From Microcaldota archaeon (GTDB lineage: Archaea > Micrarchaeota > Micrarchaeia > Micrarchaeales > Micrarchaeaceae), in the NCBI GenBank assembly GCA_021828155.1, contig JAKAST010000003.1:1-62916 (forward strand): 62,916 bases of DNA, written 5' to 3'. A model generated the notes under the pieces. That model searched no databases and was not told the origin of the DNA. It saw only the letters and a program-made list of their open reading frames with translations. The position numbers and the translations under genes were made by a program. Shown here piece after piece: positions 31,253-41,175 of this stretch. Numbering within the stretch: position 1 is the stretch's first letter; each line of letters begins with the position of its first letter.

Positions 31253-32859
31253 TGCCGAACGTAACATTCGATTCAAAGGACATAGAGAGGCTCTTTCCTG
31301 GCAAGGAGTTCGATAAGCTGATAGATAGTATTGGCATGGAGGTCGAGGAACGGAAGGGCGGCAGCGTCACAATATCTGTTACCCCTAACAGACCCGACAT
31401 GCTCTCTTTCACGGGCCTGATGAGGGCGCTTGGCCTGCATGCCGGCAAGGCAAAGCCAAAAACCTATGCAGTCGCTGGAAGGCCTGCGTTAAGCATCGCG
31501 GTAACACCCGCAGTAATGAGAGTAAGACCGTTCATCGCAGCATTGGTCGCCAGGAACATAAGCCTGAAGGGCAATGCCCTCAGATATGTGATAGACTTCA
31601 CGGAGAAGCTCAGCGACAACTACGGCAGGAAGCGCAACAAGCTTGCGATGGGCATGCACGATCTCAGCGCAATAAACGGCGCGGTCGTTTACGACGCGAA
31701 GCACGATGAACGCTTTGTGCCCCTGAATGGCGCGAGGCCGATGAGTTTCGAGGAAATACTGAAAGGACATGCCAAGGGCGAGGAATACGGCTATACGATA
31801 AGCAGGAACGGGAACGCGAACTACCCGTTCCTGAGGGACTCCGAGAAGGTACTGTCGCTCATACCAATAATAAACTCAGACGCGACGAAAACGACAGAGC
31901 ATACAACGGCAATGCTTGTCGACGTTACAGGCACCGACAGGAATGCGGTAGAAGACGCCGCGAGGATGACCGTGTGCATGCTCATAGACATGGGTGCGGA
32001 AGTGCATCCGGTCAACATAGAGTACCCAGACCGCAATGAAATCACTCCCTCCATGAGGGTCAAGCGCGTAACGGTAGCACTCGAAGATTTCGAAAATATC
32101 ATCGGAGTGCGATCCACCGCAAAGAAAATGGCGGATTTTGCGGCACGCGAGGGTTACATCGCCAGGACCGCTGGCAAAGGCATAGCCGTTGAGGTGCCAC
32201 CGTACCGCACTGACATTTTCAACGAACAGGACGTCATAGAGGATCTCGCCATAGCGCACGGCTACGCCTCGATAGCGCCGATGCCCGTAGTGGGGCACTC
32301 GGTCGGCAAAGAGAGCGAGTCAAACATGCGCAGGAATGGGATAGCAATGCTTATGGTAGGGCTTGGATACTCAGAAGCGATGAATTATTATCTGTCGAAC
32401 GAAAGGCTGCAGTTCGAGATGATGCACAGAAAGCGCGGCGAGGGCGTGATAAAGGTCGCGAAATCCAAGACTGAAGCGATAACCATGCTGAGGCAGCAGG
32501 TGCTGCCGGGGCTGCTGCAGAACCTCAGCGACTCCGCGCACGAGCGCATGCCCCAGAGGCTCTTCGAGATTGGCAGCGTCTTCAGGCTCGAGAATGGAAA
32601 GCCTGTAGAGGAGACACACGTGGCGTTCGTCAGCGAGCATTCAAAGGCAAACTTCGCCGAGGCGAAGAGCGTGGTCGACGCGCTGGCAAGATACACTGGC
32701 ATGAGGATCGGCTACAAGGCGCACAAGGACGGCGCGTTCATAGATGGGAGGTGTGCCTCATTCGTTGATGGACTAGTCGGAGAGATAACCCCGGAGGTTT
32801 TGGAGAGCTTCAAAATCGAGGAACCTGTGGTCGGCGGAGAGATTGTGCTTGAACCTTAG
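31252..32859 (+). CDS. pheT: Phenylalanyl-tRNA synthetase beta subunit
   Basis: 535 aa, archaeal/eukaryal length. N-terminal MPNVTFDSKDIERLFPG, then SVTISVTPNRPDMLSFTGLMRALGL; B3/B4 editing region (about 80-270), B5 domain (VPPYRTDIFNEQDVIEDLAIAHGY) and catalytic-like fold (QRLFEIGSVFRLENG). Translationally coupled to pheS. Confidence 0.95.
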   Translation: MPNVTFDSKDIERLFPGKEFDKLIDSIGMEVEERKGGSVTISVTPNRPDMLSFTGLMRALGLHAGKAKPKTYAVAGRPALSIAVTPAVMRVRPFIAALVARNISLKGNALRYVIDFTEKLSDNYGRKRNKLAMGMHDLSAINGAVVYDAKHDERFVPLNGARPMSFEEILKGHAKGEEYGYTISRNGNANYPFLRDSEKVLSLIPIINSDATKTTEHTTAMLVDVTGTDRNAVEDAARMTVCMLIDMGAEVHPVNIEYPDRNEITPSMRVKRVTVALEDFENIIGVRSTAKKMADFAAREGYIARTAGKGIAVEVPPYRTDIFNEQDVIEDLAIAHGYASIAPMPVVGHSVGKESESNMRRNGIAMLMVGLGYSEAMNYYLSNERLQFEMMHRKRGEGVIKVAKSKTEAITMLRQQVLPGLLQNLSDSAHERMPQRLFEIGSVFRLENGKPVEETHVAFVSEHSKANFAEAKSVVDALARYTGMRIGYKAHKDGAFIDGRCASFVDGLVGEITPEVLESFKIEEPVVGGEIVLEP

Positions 32860-32953
32860 AAGGAGTCTTTACAGTTCACGATGCGAATCTCTGGACGTTT
32901 ACCATACCATTTTCTGGTGCAGCAAGATTCCTCTTCCTGCTGCTGGGCCATAG

Positions 32954-33640
32954 TTACTTGACGTCCTTCTTCGTTCCGAAGATCTTCTGAAGAATAGGCT
33001 TCCTGCCGCCTTGCTGCACTGCAGACTCAACTCCGAGCTCCTTCGCGAGCGCAGGGTGCTGGGCAAGGTAATTCACCTGGAACTCCGCAAACCTGTCCTG
33101 CTTGAGCTTGCGGCCCTCGGTCATCTTCTTCTCCCATCCGGGCTTCATCCTGCGCCACTCCTCGATTGTATAGCCGTATGGAGGGTGCTCGCGCACTGCC
33201 GGGGGGTTGAACGCATATGAGTAGAAGTTCTTGTAGTAGTCGTAATCCGCGTCTACTGTGCTGGCGCTGTCCACGTGCACGCCCTCCTTTGCGAGCAGCT
33301 CCTTCAGCCCTTCAAGGCTTATCTTCTCGCGGAGGTTGTTGGCATTCGGCGGGTTGTAGATTATGGTTATGGTGCCTCTCGCGTAGTGCACCCTTGCCTT
33401 GAGCACTGCGTCATTGAGCATGAGCCTGTACTGCAGGCGCGCAGCATGTTCCAAGTCCTTGAGCTCTGCCTGCTTGACCTTCGAGAATACCGCCTGGCGG
33501 ACTATCCTGTATGGCACGCGGAACTTGTTCCCGTTCTCCTCTATGTACTGATTCTCCAGGCTTGCCGCGTCGAGCGACGCTGTGCTTATCAGGTCCTGCT
33601 GGTACTCGCTCATCTGCGGCTGCTTATCGGTTCTGTCCAT
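32954..33640 (-). CDS. Hypothetical partner of the tetraether-synthase-like protein
   Basis: 228 aa, soluble. A central segment (about 68-130) resembles a ferredoxin-like beta-alpha-beta fold of the heavy-metal-associated type (ARVHYARGTITIIYNPP, then ISLEGLKELLAKEGVHVD) but without the CxxC metal site. The C-terminal third is rich in aromatic and basic residues (YYKNFYSYAFNPPAV, GYTIEEWRRMKPGWEKK). It starts 9 nt after the upstream radical SAM gene, so they are probably co-expressed. It may bind the lipid substrate or help maturation of the enzyme. Function inferred only from context. Confidence 0.65.
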   Translation of the reverse strand: MDRTDKQPQMSEYQQDLISTASLDAASLENQYIEENGNKFRVPYRIVRQAVFSKVKQAELKDLEHAARLQYRLMLNDAVLKARVHYARGTITIIYNPPNANNLREKISLEGLKELLAKEGVHVDSASTVDADYDYYKNFYSYAFNPPAVREHPPYGYTIEEWRRMKPGWEKKMTEGRKLKQDRFAEFQVNYLAQHPALAKELGVESAVQQGGRKPILQKIFGTKKDVK

Positions 33641-33649
33641 GCAATGGCC

Positions 33650-35494
33650 TCAATTCTTGATTTGCTCGTTCGCGAAATTGGCGACGGCCTTGCCGCCGTT
33701 CACAGGAAGTGCGAAGTAGTCCTTCATCGCGCCATACGTCCTGCGGTACGGCTCGCTAGCCTCGAGCTCCTTTATGTTCCTGACGTACTTGTCCTTGGAG
33801 TAGTTCCAATCGGGGTGCGTCTGCTGCCACTCCTTGGCCGGTATGCTGTACTGCCTCTGTATCTTGTCCCTGTATACTTCGGGGAAGACGTTGAACGTGC
33901 AGAACGGCAGAACCTCGCCGTCGGGCATCGCGTAGTGTATGTCGCACTTCTCCACGCGGTGGATGTCGTATGTGTACTCGTCTTGGAAGTGCATCATGCC
34001 AAGGAATATGGACTTCATCTGGAGCTTGCCCATGCTGGCGAAGTCGTGCTTCATGAATATGCCTGTCAGCAGCTTCATGAAGTTGACGGACTTCGGCTGG
34101 TTCTTCTTGTCTATGAACTTGCGGAATCCGAGCAGCGCATTGTAGGCTATTAGCTTGCGCTCCAGCCTGTTCTTGCCGCTCATCGAGTCTATGGCGCGCT
34201 GCAGGTGCTCCACCAGCCCAGCGGCGTCGATGAACCTCGTTATCGGTATGATCTTGTTGTCGCTGTCAAGGAATATGTATGTGCCCGCGCCACATGCGAA
34301 GTGTATGGACATGTCGTACTTGTACTCGCCAGTGAGCGCCTCTATGAACTTGTTTATCCCCCCTATGTAAGGCACGGAGAACCAGTCCTCCTTCTTTATG
34401 GCACCGTTTGTCTGCTCCTCTATGAGCTTTATTGCCCCTGGGATCGTGATGCGCTGCTTCTCCCTCAGCCTGGATGGCATGCGTCCTACCAGCGAGACCG
34501 GCTGGAAGTTGACCGCCCTCACCACGTCCGAATTGTTGAGAGCAAAGTTTATCATTGCACCTAGCTCGTGCTCGTTGACCGTGCGTATGACGGTCGGCAC
34601 AAGCACTACACCTATGCCCGCCTTTCTCGCGGCGTCGAGCGCCAATGGCGTCTCCCAGTGGTTCTTAGGGTTGGCGCGCTTGCTGACGCCATCGAAGCTC
34701 ATGTAGAGCGTGCTAACTCCGGCATATCTCAGCCTCACCGCTAGGTCAGGGTTCAGGCCGAGGTTTATGCCTGTGGTGTTGAGCTGTATCTGGTCGAAGC
34801 CGGCCTTCTTCGCAAGCTCCACCACCTCCACTATGTGCGGGTGCATCGTCGGCTCGCCGCCCGTTATCTGCAACGCGTTCGCAGGTATAGGCTTCTGGCT
34901 CCTCAGGTTCTTCAGTATCTTGTCTATCTCTGCCAGGCTTGGCTCGTATATGGCCTCGCCCTCCTTGGCGTAGAAGAAGCAGTACCAGCACGATAGGTGG
35001 CACCGGTTGGTAACCACTATGTTGGCCAGGCCCGTATGGGACTTGTGCCTCTCGCACATACCACAGTCGAATGGGCAGTTTGCACCCTTCGTGTCTGTTA
35101 TGTAATTAGGATTGTCGAAACCACGACCGAAGTAGTTGTACCTGCGCATCTTCATGTACATGTCGTAGTCCTCCCAGTATTTTTCCACGGTCCAGCCGTG
35201 CTCCGGGCAGTACTTCCTTATCATGACGTTGTCCCCGTCACGGTATATCGTGCCGTCTACTATGAGCTTGCACTCCGGGCACACGGTCTTGGTCTGCTCT
35301 ATCACTGGCATGCGCTCTATCTCCTCGATAGTGCGGTGGTAAGGCGCCAGCACAGGGTCTATCGCGGGCACGGCCGGCTTAATCGGCTGCGAGGCATCAT
35401 GCTGCGCCCCAGTGCCTATGCTCTCGGTGACCTGCAGTTCCATAGCGCCTACCTTGGCGCCCAGTGAGCCTTTTTTATCCCCTATATCAGTCAT
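33650..35494 (-). CDS. tes: Radical SAM protein, probable tetraether lipid synthase (Tes)
   Basis: 614 aa. Radical SAM motif CHLSCWYC (Cys 165, 169, 172) followed by TGGEP (211-215). Additional cysteines before it, CPEC at 72-75 with C96, and C140/C144/C147 in ANCPFDCGMC, plus later CGAG and CDIHY...FCTF, fit the multi-cluster architecture of Tes (MJ0619/MA1486 family), which joins archaeol tails into tetraether (GDGT) or macrocyclic lipids. Residues 1-60 are a variable extension. Tetraether membranes suit acidophilic or thermophilic archaea. Family assignment good; product inferred. Confidence 0.82.
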   Translation of the reverse strand: MTDIGDKKGSLGAKVGAMELQVTESIGTGAQHDASQPIKPAVPAIDPVLAPYHRTIEEIERMPVIEQTKTVCPECKLIVDGTIYRDGDNVMIRKYCPEHGWTVEKYWEDYDMYMKMRRYNYFGRGFDNPNYITDTKGANCPFDCGMCERHKSHTGLANIVVTNRCHLSCWYCFFYAKEGEAIYEPSLAEIDKILKNLRSQKPIPANALQITGGEPTMHPHIVEVVELAKKAGFDQIQLNTTGINLGLNPDLAVRLRYAGVSTLYMSFDGVSKRANPKNHWETPLALDAARKAGIGVVLVPTVIRTVNEHELGAMINFALNNSDVVRAVNFQPVSLVGRMPSRLREKQRITIPGAIKLIEEQTNGAIKKEDWFSVPYIGGINKFIEALTGEYKYDMSIHFACGAGTYIFLDSDNKIIPITRFIDAAGLVEHLQRAIDSMSGKNRLERKLIAYNALLGFRKFIDKKNQPKSVNFMKLLTGIFMKHDFASMGKLQMKSIFLGMMHFQDEYTYDIHRVEKCDIHYAMPDGEVLPFCTFNVFPEVYRDKIQRQYSIPAKEWQQTHPDWNYSKDKYVRNIKELEASEPYRRTYGAMKDYFALPVNGGKAVANFANEQIKN

Positions 35495-35713
35495 GATTTT
35501 ACACCAGCATTTTTCTGAATTATGCGCTACTTTCTTAATTGGAAGGTTTTTAAAAGCTATCCGAACAGAACTTTACACTGTTTCGCAAATTGCAGAGCTC
35601 TTTTCAGGCGATAAAATTGGTTTGTTTTGCATAATGCAGCGCCCTAATAGATATTTATATTTTGAGGGGCAAAAGGAAGGGCGGACGGTTTTGCTGCGTT
35701 TTCGGGTAACTCG

Positions 35714-36226
35714 ATGCAGGAAGTCTACATACCCAGTGAGAGGGCCAGGCTGCTGGCCAGTAAGGGCGGCGCAATAAAGAGGCTGGAAAAGCTGTGCGGC
35801 TGCAAGGTAAGGATAGCTGCAGGCATGGCCATCGAGCTCGCGGGCGACGCATACGGGGAATACGTAGCAAGAAACATAGTGCACGCGTTCGGCAGGGGTT
35901 TCGGCATTGAGACCGCGGAGAGGCTCATCGGCGACGAGGTGTACTTTTCCTCCATAGACTTCGGCTCGGCCGGCAAGAACCGCGTCAGGGGCATAAGGGC
36001 TAGGCTAATAGGTGAAAACGGCAGGGCCAAGAGTTACATAGAGCGCGTGAGCGGTGCACACATCAGCGTGTATGGCGACACCATCAGCTTCATAGGCAAG
36101 GCCAGCGAGATAGAAGAGGCTGAAACGGCCGCGCGCACAATTATAGAGGGCGGCTCCCACAGGCTCGCGTATACAAGGATGGAGGCCGCGCACAGGAAGA
36201 ACCGGCGCCTTGCAGAGACGGTGTGA
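35714..36226 (+). CDS. KH-domain rRNA-processing protein (Dim2/Pno1-like)
   Basis: 170 aa with two KH domains: YIPSERARLLASKGGAIKRLE and RARLIGENGRAKSYIERVSGA (GxxG loops). In archaea this protein binds the 3' end of 16S rRNA and partners aIF2-alpha/Rio kinases during small-subunit maturation. Overlaps or abuts top6B, a commonly conserved neighbour. Confidence 0.88.
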   Translation: MQEVYIPSERARLLASKGGAIKRLEKLCGCKVRIAAGMAIELAGDAYGEYVARNIVHAFGRGFGIETAERLIGDEVYFSSIDFGSAGKNRVRGIRARLIGENGRAKSYIERVSGAHISVYGDTISFIGKASEIEEAETAARTIIEGGSHRLAYTRMEAAHRKNRRLAETV

Positions 36227-36228
36227 GC

Positions 36229-37857
36229 ATGGAGGAGAAAAAGGCCAACGATATATTCAAAGAGTTCAAGGAGCACTCGATAGCAGAGTTCTTCAAGAAG
36301 AACAAGCAGATGCTGGGCTATGCAGGGCTGGTCAGGTCGCTGGTAACTGTGGTGCACGAGTACATCACCAACTCGATCGACGCGTGTGAGGAGGCCGACA
36401 TACTGCCTGACATATCAGTCAAGCTTATCCAGGCTGGAGATAACAGGTACAGGGTTATTGTAAGTGACAACGGCCCAGGCATACCAAAGAAGTTCGTGGG
36501 CAGGGCCCTGGCCACCATACTCGCGGGCACGAAGTTCCACAGGTACATACAGCAGCGCGGCCAGCAGGGCATAGGTGCATCGGGTTGCACGCTCTTCTCG
36601 CAGGTAACAACGGGCAAGCCGATCCATGTAGAGTCCAGAACTGCCAATGGCGAAAGCTACTCATGCAACGTATCGATAGACACTCTGCACAACAAGCCCA
36701 TAGTTACCGATCTCAACGGCACTGACAGGACAACGAACGGTCTGACGGTAGATGCTGAGTTTGCAGAGGTCAAATACGAGAACAGCGACCACGGGGTATA
36801 TGAGTACATAAGGCGCACAGCTCTCGCAAACCCGCACGTGCAGATACTGTTCACAGATCCCGAGGGCAAGGAGTACAGGTTTGTGCGCGCGGTTGATAGC
36901 ATGCCGACTAGGCCAAAGCCGACGAAACCACATCCTCTCGGCTTAAGCATCAACGACCTGCTGGAGTTCGCGCACAAAAGCGACAGCAGGAAGGTGTCGT
37001 CGTTCCTGATGGAGAACTTTGCGAGAGTGTCGCAGGGCAAGGTGGAGGAGCTCAGGGATATCGTAGAGGACATGCTCGACAAGGATCCAGGCAGGCTCGA
37101 GTGGGGCGATGCAGAGCAGCTCCTCAATGCGATAAAGAAGCTCAAGTGGATGGCTCCCGACCCAAGCGTTATAAGCGCGATAGGCGAGGAGCACATAAAG
37201 CTGGCACTGAAGAACATACTGAACCCCGACTTCATGCACGTGGTGGAGCGTAAGGCGGCACTGTTCTACGGCGGCATACCCTTTGTTGTAGAGGCGGCCA
37301 TAGCGTACGGAGGCGCAGCTGGCAAGAAGATTGAGGAGGATATTTACGAGGGCAACGTGCTAAGGTTCGCCAACAGGGTGCCGTTGCTGTTCGACAGTGG
37401 GAGCTGCGCGATAACCGTGGCGGCGAAGAGCACGCAGTGGAAGCGCTACGGCATAGACATGGAGTCGCAGCCTGTCAGCGTGTTTGTGAATGTTTCATCG
37501 GTGTACATACCCTATTCAGGAGTCGGAAAGGAGGCCATAGCGCAGGAGGATGAGATAATAGACGAGATAAAGCTTGCGCTCATGGAGGCTGCGAGGGGCG
37601 TGCAGCGCTACATACGCGGCAAGCAGCAGCTCGGCCTCGAGACCAGCAAGTACAGGACTATAGAGAGGTACGCGAAGCAGCTTGCCAAGGACGTGAGCAC
37701 GCTGACCGGCACCGACGGGAGCGAGGTGGAGAAAAAGCTCGAGACGCTCATCTCCAAGCATTATCCGAGGGCCTCTGAGGGCCACAGCGAGGAAGATGAT
37801 GGAGACGCTGAGGGAAGCACTGGAGCAGCGGTCAGCACTGCCACAAAGGAAGAATAG
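36229..37857 (+). CDS. top6B: DNA topoisomerase VI subunit B
   Basis: 542 aa. GHKL ATPase motifs: VHEYITNSIDACEE (N box), VSDNGPGIP (G1) and RGQQGIGASGC (G2); transducer domain with the conserved Lys region AAKSTQWKRYGID. Start ATG 36229, 2 nt after the KH gene stop; an overlapping GTG at 36223 is less likely. The C-terminus is acidic. The partner gene top6A, usually next door, is not in this window; the downstream gene is on the opposite strand. Confidence 0.94.
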   Translation: MEEKKANDIFKEFKEHSIAEFFKKNKQMLGYAGLVRSLVTVVHEYITNSIDACEEADILPDISVKLIQAGDNRYRVIVSDNGPGIPKKFVGRALATILAGTKFHRYIQQRGQQGIGASGCTLFSQVTTGKPIHVESRTANGESYSCNVSIDTLHNKPIVTDLNGTDRTTNGLTVDAEFAEVKYENSDHGVYEYIRRTALANPHVQILFTDPEGKEYRFVRAVDSMPTRPKPTKPHPLGLSINDLLEFAHKSDSRKVSSFLMENFARVSQGKVEELRDIVEDMLDKDPGRLEWGDAEQLLNAIKKLKWMAPDPSVISAIGEEHIKLALKNILNPDFMHVVERKAALFYGGIPFVVEAAIAYGGAAGKKIEEDIYEGNVLRFANRVPLLFDSGSCAITVAAKSTQWKRYGIDMESQPVSVFVNVSSVYIPYSGVGKEAIAQEDEIIDEIKLALMEAARGVQRYIRGKQQLGLETSKYRTIERYAKQLAKDVSTLTGTDGSEVEKKLETLISKHYPRASEGHSEEDDGDAEGSTGAAVSTATKEE

Positions 37858-40227
37858 TCATTCAAAGCCCTCCATGTGTTCCGCGTCTATGAGCGTTATG
37901 CGGCCCGATGTTATGTACATCTTGAGGATTTCGTTGGTGCCTGATGGCGTGCGGTACAGCGTGTTCTTGAACTCGTCCAGCCTGTCGGTGTTCATGAAAA
38001 CAAGGTATGTCTTCGCACCCTTGTACACCGGCACCTTCTTGAACTTGCTCGTCTGCGAGTATATCACTAGGTAAGTGCGCGCGCCGTGCAGTGCGACCAC
38101 CATGTCTGCTACGGGGCTCATGTCGAAATCGGTGAACACGTAGGCGTGCGTTACCATATACATCCTGAGTTTCTTGAACGTGACTAGGTACTCAAGGTCG
38201 TGGCCGCTCTGCGTTATCCATGCCTTTGGCGCATACAGATCGTCGGCAGTTACAAGGTCGCCGTGCACCACCAGCTGGTCGAGTATAGCATTGAGGTTGT
38301 TGTAGGTTAGGTTTACAGGCATGCCGTTGCTGCGTATGTTGTTTGCTATGCCCGCACGGATCTCGGCCTTTGAGAGGGGCATGTAGCGCCAGTGGTAATA
38401 CACGTTGAGCTTGTCGAATATGGATATTATGTCCCTGTACGGGAGCTTCACCTTTATGACATCGTGCTTTGGGAGGTGGGGCACGTCTATGTAAAAGTCG
38501 TCGCGATTGGGGGCGCGCACCAGAGTTACAAGCGCAACCACGATCACAAGCACTATGGCGAGTATTATGTACTGACTGTTTACTGCTACGGTTGGTTGGG
38601 GATGGCTTACCTTGTATATGAACGAACCTGAGAGCATGCTTATGTTGAACGCGAGGGTGCCGTAGAGCTCTGGCGAGCCGCTGGGCAGCGAGTAGTTTAT
38701 GATGCCATTGCTCACCATGCCGCTGGTCTTGTAGAGGTTGTTAAGGTTTATCGAATAGCTTATGCCTGAAAGAGGCTGACCCTCAGACTTCAGAAGCAAC
38801 GAGTACCTATTTGACGGGTAGTCGGCGCCGACGAGCGTTATTGTTATAGGAGACACATTGAACAGCGAACTCGCGTAGAGCTGGCCGGAGAAGCCCTGCA
38901 GCTCTGCTATGTATGAGCCGGGAGGCACAGGGAATAGCAGCGAGGTCAGGAATGTGAAGTTGCCGGAAGCGCTCAGGTACTGCAGCGGCAGCTCTGTTAC
39001 GTAGCTCATGTTTATTGTGTATACGCTGATGTGGGGCTGTATGTTTACAGGCACCTGAGAGCCAGTGAAAATTGACATTGTGAGCTGGGCGCTCTTGCCT
39101 GGTATAATGCTGCCGGGCATCGAGATGAATCCATGGTTGGCGTATGAAGGCACGGCGCTTAGCGTGACGTACCTGCTCTGCGGCGAAAGGCTGTAGTTGG
39201 CCGAATTGTATGCTACGGCGCGCAGGAACCCGCTTTCGAGCTTTGATTGGAGCGAGGCCGAATACAGGAGCGGTGGAGAGCTGAGCAGAACCCCTACACT
39301 GCTGTCAGTTGTTTTGTATTGATTGAGCTTCACAGTGGAAGTGCCCTGCGCGTAAGCCGGCAGCCAGAACATCAGCGACGCAGCGTGCGCTATGTCGGCC
39401 GCAGCATATGATGCACCAGGCCAGCTGCCAAGCACGTTGGAGAACGCAACTATTGAGCCGTTGGCAACATTCGTGTATGTTACGGGGCCATAGATGGAGC
39501 CCCCTACAAACGTGAACGTCGAGTTGGTGAAATAGAATCCGCTAGCGGGAGAGCGCTGCACTGTCTGCGTCATCAGGTAGGGCGGCACGGAGGGGTTCGG
39601 CACTATCACGCCATTGGTCAGCAGCATGTTCGCGAATCCCTGGCCGACGTATATTATGCTGTCGCCTTTGTTGAGGAGGTACTGCAGGAGCGTGGCATTT
39701 GTGCCGCTTACCGTCTGGAACATGAATTGGGGCATGAGCCCGTTCAGCATTATCAGCATCGAGTCGCCCGGCATTGACTGCAAACCGGCCGGCGTTACAT
39801 TATACAGGTCGGCTGAAGATCCTATTACGCCATAGCTGGCCAGATCCCGCGCAAGATATGTATAGGCCTGGCTTGCGGAAGCACAACCGGTGCACTCTGG
39901 GTAAGGATCAAGCAGGTATGTGCTCTGCGGAGGCCGCGATTTAAGCAGCGTGGCGTTGATTGTTATGGAGGTGGAGTTGGCCGACGAATACGAGAACAGC
40001 GCATACGGCACCTCTGTGGAGTTGAGGTCGTAGATCAGGAGGTTCTGGCCTGAAACAGCCGCGCTGAGGTACGTGGCGGGCGCCACAATGGGCTTAGGCG
40101 GATGTATGGTGGCAGCGTAACTGTGCAGCATCAGCCCGATATAAATCAGCGATCCCAGCAGCACCACTGCTAGTACCGCTATGACAATCAGTATGCGCTT
40201 TATGTTGGGCACGCGAAAGCACCGCAT
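37858..40227 (-). CDS. Large anchored surface protein at the end of the secretion locus
   Basis: 789 aa. One N-terminal helix (about 10-34), a large extracytoplasmic part (35-555) with many Asn glycosylation-type sites and a CxxC (PECTGCAS), a second helix (about 557-580, IILAIVLVIVVALVTLV), then a cytoplasmic domain of about 210 residues with alternating alpha/beta segments and a possible winged helix (NNLNAILDQLVVHGDLVTADDLY). Section 60-215 (LLIYDLNS, SMLIMLNGLMP, GDSIIYVGQGFANML) recalls a glutamine-amidotransferase-like fold. It follows the 47-aa gene by 6 nt. It could link an outside event to the cytoplasmic ATPase. No family named. Confidence 0.6.
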   Translation of the reverse strand: MRCFRVPNIKRILIVIAVLAVVLLGSLIYIGLMLHSYAATIHPPKPIVAPATYLSAAVSGQNLLIYDLNSTEVPYALFSYSSANSTSITINATLLKSRPPQSTYLLDPYPECTGCASASQAYTYLARDLASYGVIGSSADLYNVTPAGLQSMPGDSMLIMLNGLMPQFMFQTVSGTNATLLQYLLNKGDSIIYVGQGFANMLLTNGVIVPNPSVPPYLMTQTVQRSPASGFYFTNSTFTFVGGSIYGPVTYTNVANGSIVAFSNVLGSWPGASYAAADIAHAASLMFWLPAYAQGTSTVKLNQYKTTDSSVGVLLSSPPLLYSASLQSKLESGFLRAVAYNSANYSLSPQSRYVTLSAVPSYANHGFISMPGSIIPGKSAQLTMSIFTGSQVPVNIQPHISVYTINMSYVTELPLQYLSASGNFTFLTSLLFPVPPGSYIAELQGFSGQLYASSLFNVSPITITLVGADYPSNRYSLLLKSEGQPLSGISYSINLNNLYKTSGMVSNGIINYSLPSGSPELYGTLAFNISMLSGSFIYKVSHPQPTVAVNSQYIILAIVLVIVVALVTLVRAPNRDDFYIDVPHLPKHDVIKVKLPYRDIISIFDKLNVYYHWRYMPLSKAEIRAGIANNIRSNGMPVNLTYNNLNAILDQLVVHGDLVTADDLYAPKAWITQSGHDLEYLVTFKKLRMYMVTHAYVFTDFDMSPVADMVVALHGARTYLVIYSQTSKFKKVPVYKGAKTYLVFMNTDRLDEFKNTLYRTPSGTNEILKMYITSGRITLIDAEHMEGFE

Positions 40228-40233
40228 CGTGGG

Positions 40234-40377
40234 CTAGGCACCGCCCTCTCTGTTGCCACGGGCGAATATCTTGATAAACAGATTGGTGAGCGGGTTGGGC
40301 TGGTGCCCGAGGCGCTTCACTATTGTGTAGACGCGCACGTACTTCAGGCGCTTGCTCACCCTGACGTTGTATTTCAT
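40234..40377 (-). CDS. Small basic protein (47 aa)
   Basis: Starts 1 nt after the coiled-coil gene stop and ends 6 nt before the 789-aa gene, filling the gap. Product MKYNVRVSKRLKYVRVYTIV continues through PNPLTNLFIKIFARG; strongly basic, no membrane helix. Position and lack of spacing argue for a real gene. Function unknown; nucleic-acid or ATPase binding are possibilities. Confidence 0.5.
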   Translation of the reverse strand: MKYNVRVSKRLKYVRVYTIVKRLGHQPNPLTNLFIKIFARGNREGGA

Positions 40378-40378
40378 G

Positions 40379-41107
40379 CTATCCCTTGAGCTCCAGATAG
40401 CCCATCGACACCATCTTATTGAGCATCTGCTCCACTCTCGGAGCTGTGATCCGGTAGGTCTTTGAAAACTCCATTATGTCCATTGTGTCGCTGTGCGACT
40501 CTATCCAGTCCTCTATCATCACCATGAGGGATTCATCTGAATACGTCTCCAGCGCTGAGAGCCTTGCTGAGAGGTCTTTGTTTTCTTCGCTCAGCTGCGA
40601 GGCCTGCACCGTGAGGCCCTTGTTAGCGGCGGCGAGCTCTATGTTCAGGCGCTTTATCTCCCGGTACTCATTGAAGAGCGAATCGTAGTTGTTGAACAGG
40701 GAGCTGTAGCTCTGCGAGAGCGATGACAGCACGTCGTCTATCGCAGAATCCGCGTATTGGTATAGGTCGGAGGCATCGGCCGCATATAAGTCCGTTATGA
40801 GCGAGAGCACGCTGAGTAGGTTCTTAACCACGGCAAGCCTGCGCATCTTCTCGCTCGTGTCCAAGGCTATGGAGTACTGCACCTCAATCTGCTTTGGCTC
40901 CAGCGTTATTATGAAGAACAGGTACGGCTTCTTCTGTATGTCCCTGCTCTCGACAGAGAGCAGCACAAGCTTGTCGGGGCTTTCCTCTATGGAGAACATC
41001 TGTAGCGCTGAGAGCCTGGATGAGATGGCTGAGAAATTTCCGAGTAGTGTACCGCCGATGACAATCTCGGCTATTCTGGGCTCGATTATGCCAGTTACCT
41101 CAGCCAT
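40379..41107 (-). CDS. Coiled-coil protein with C-terminal winged helix
   Basis: 242 aa. Residues 1-90 are alpha/beta (EIVIGGTLLGNFSAI, PYLFFIITLEPKQIEVQYSIAL); about 110-195 form a coiled coil (LNIELAAANKGLTVQASQLSEE); the last 50 look like a winged helix (SKTYRITAPRVEQMLNKMVSMGYLELKG). It may be an adaptor or regulator. A TATA-like TAAAAAGATA precedes it (about 41133-41142), so the last three genes could also be transcribed separately. Confidence 0.6.
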   Translation of the reverse strand: MAEVTGIIEPRIAEIVIGGTLLGNFSAISSRLSALQMFSIEESPDKLVLLSVESRDIQKKPYLFFIITLEPKQIEVQYSIALDTSEKMRRLAVVKNLLSVLSLITDLYAADASDLYQYADSAIDDVLSSLSQSYSSLFNNYDSLFNEYREIKRLNIELAAANKGLTVQASQLSEENKDLSARLSALETYSDESLMVMIEDWIESHSDTMDIMEFSKTYRITAPRVEQMLNKMVSMGYLELKG

Positions 41108-41175
41108 CCTATCAACACATATCCATCTCCGCTTATCTTTTTAGCCTTTGCGTGCCTTTCTTGACCCTCGGAAAG

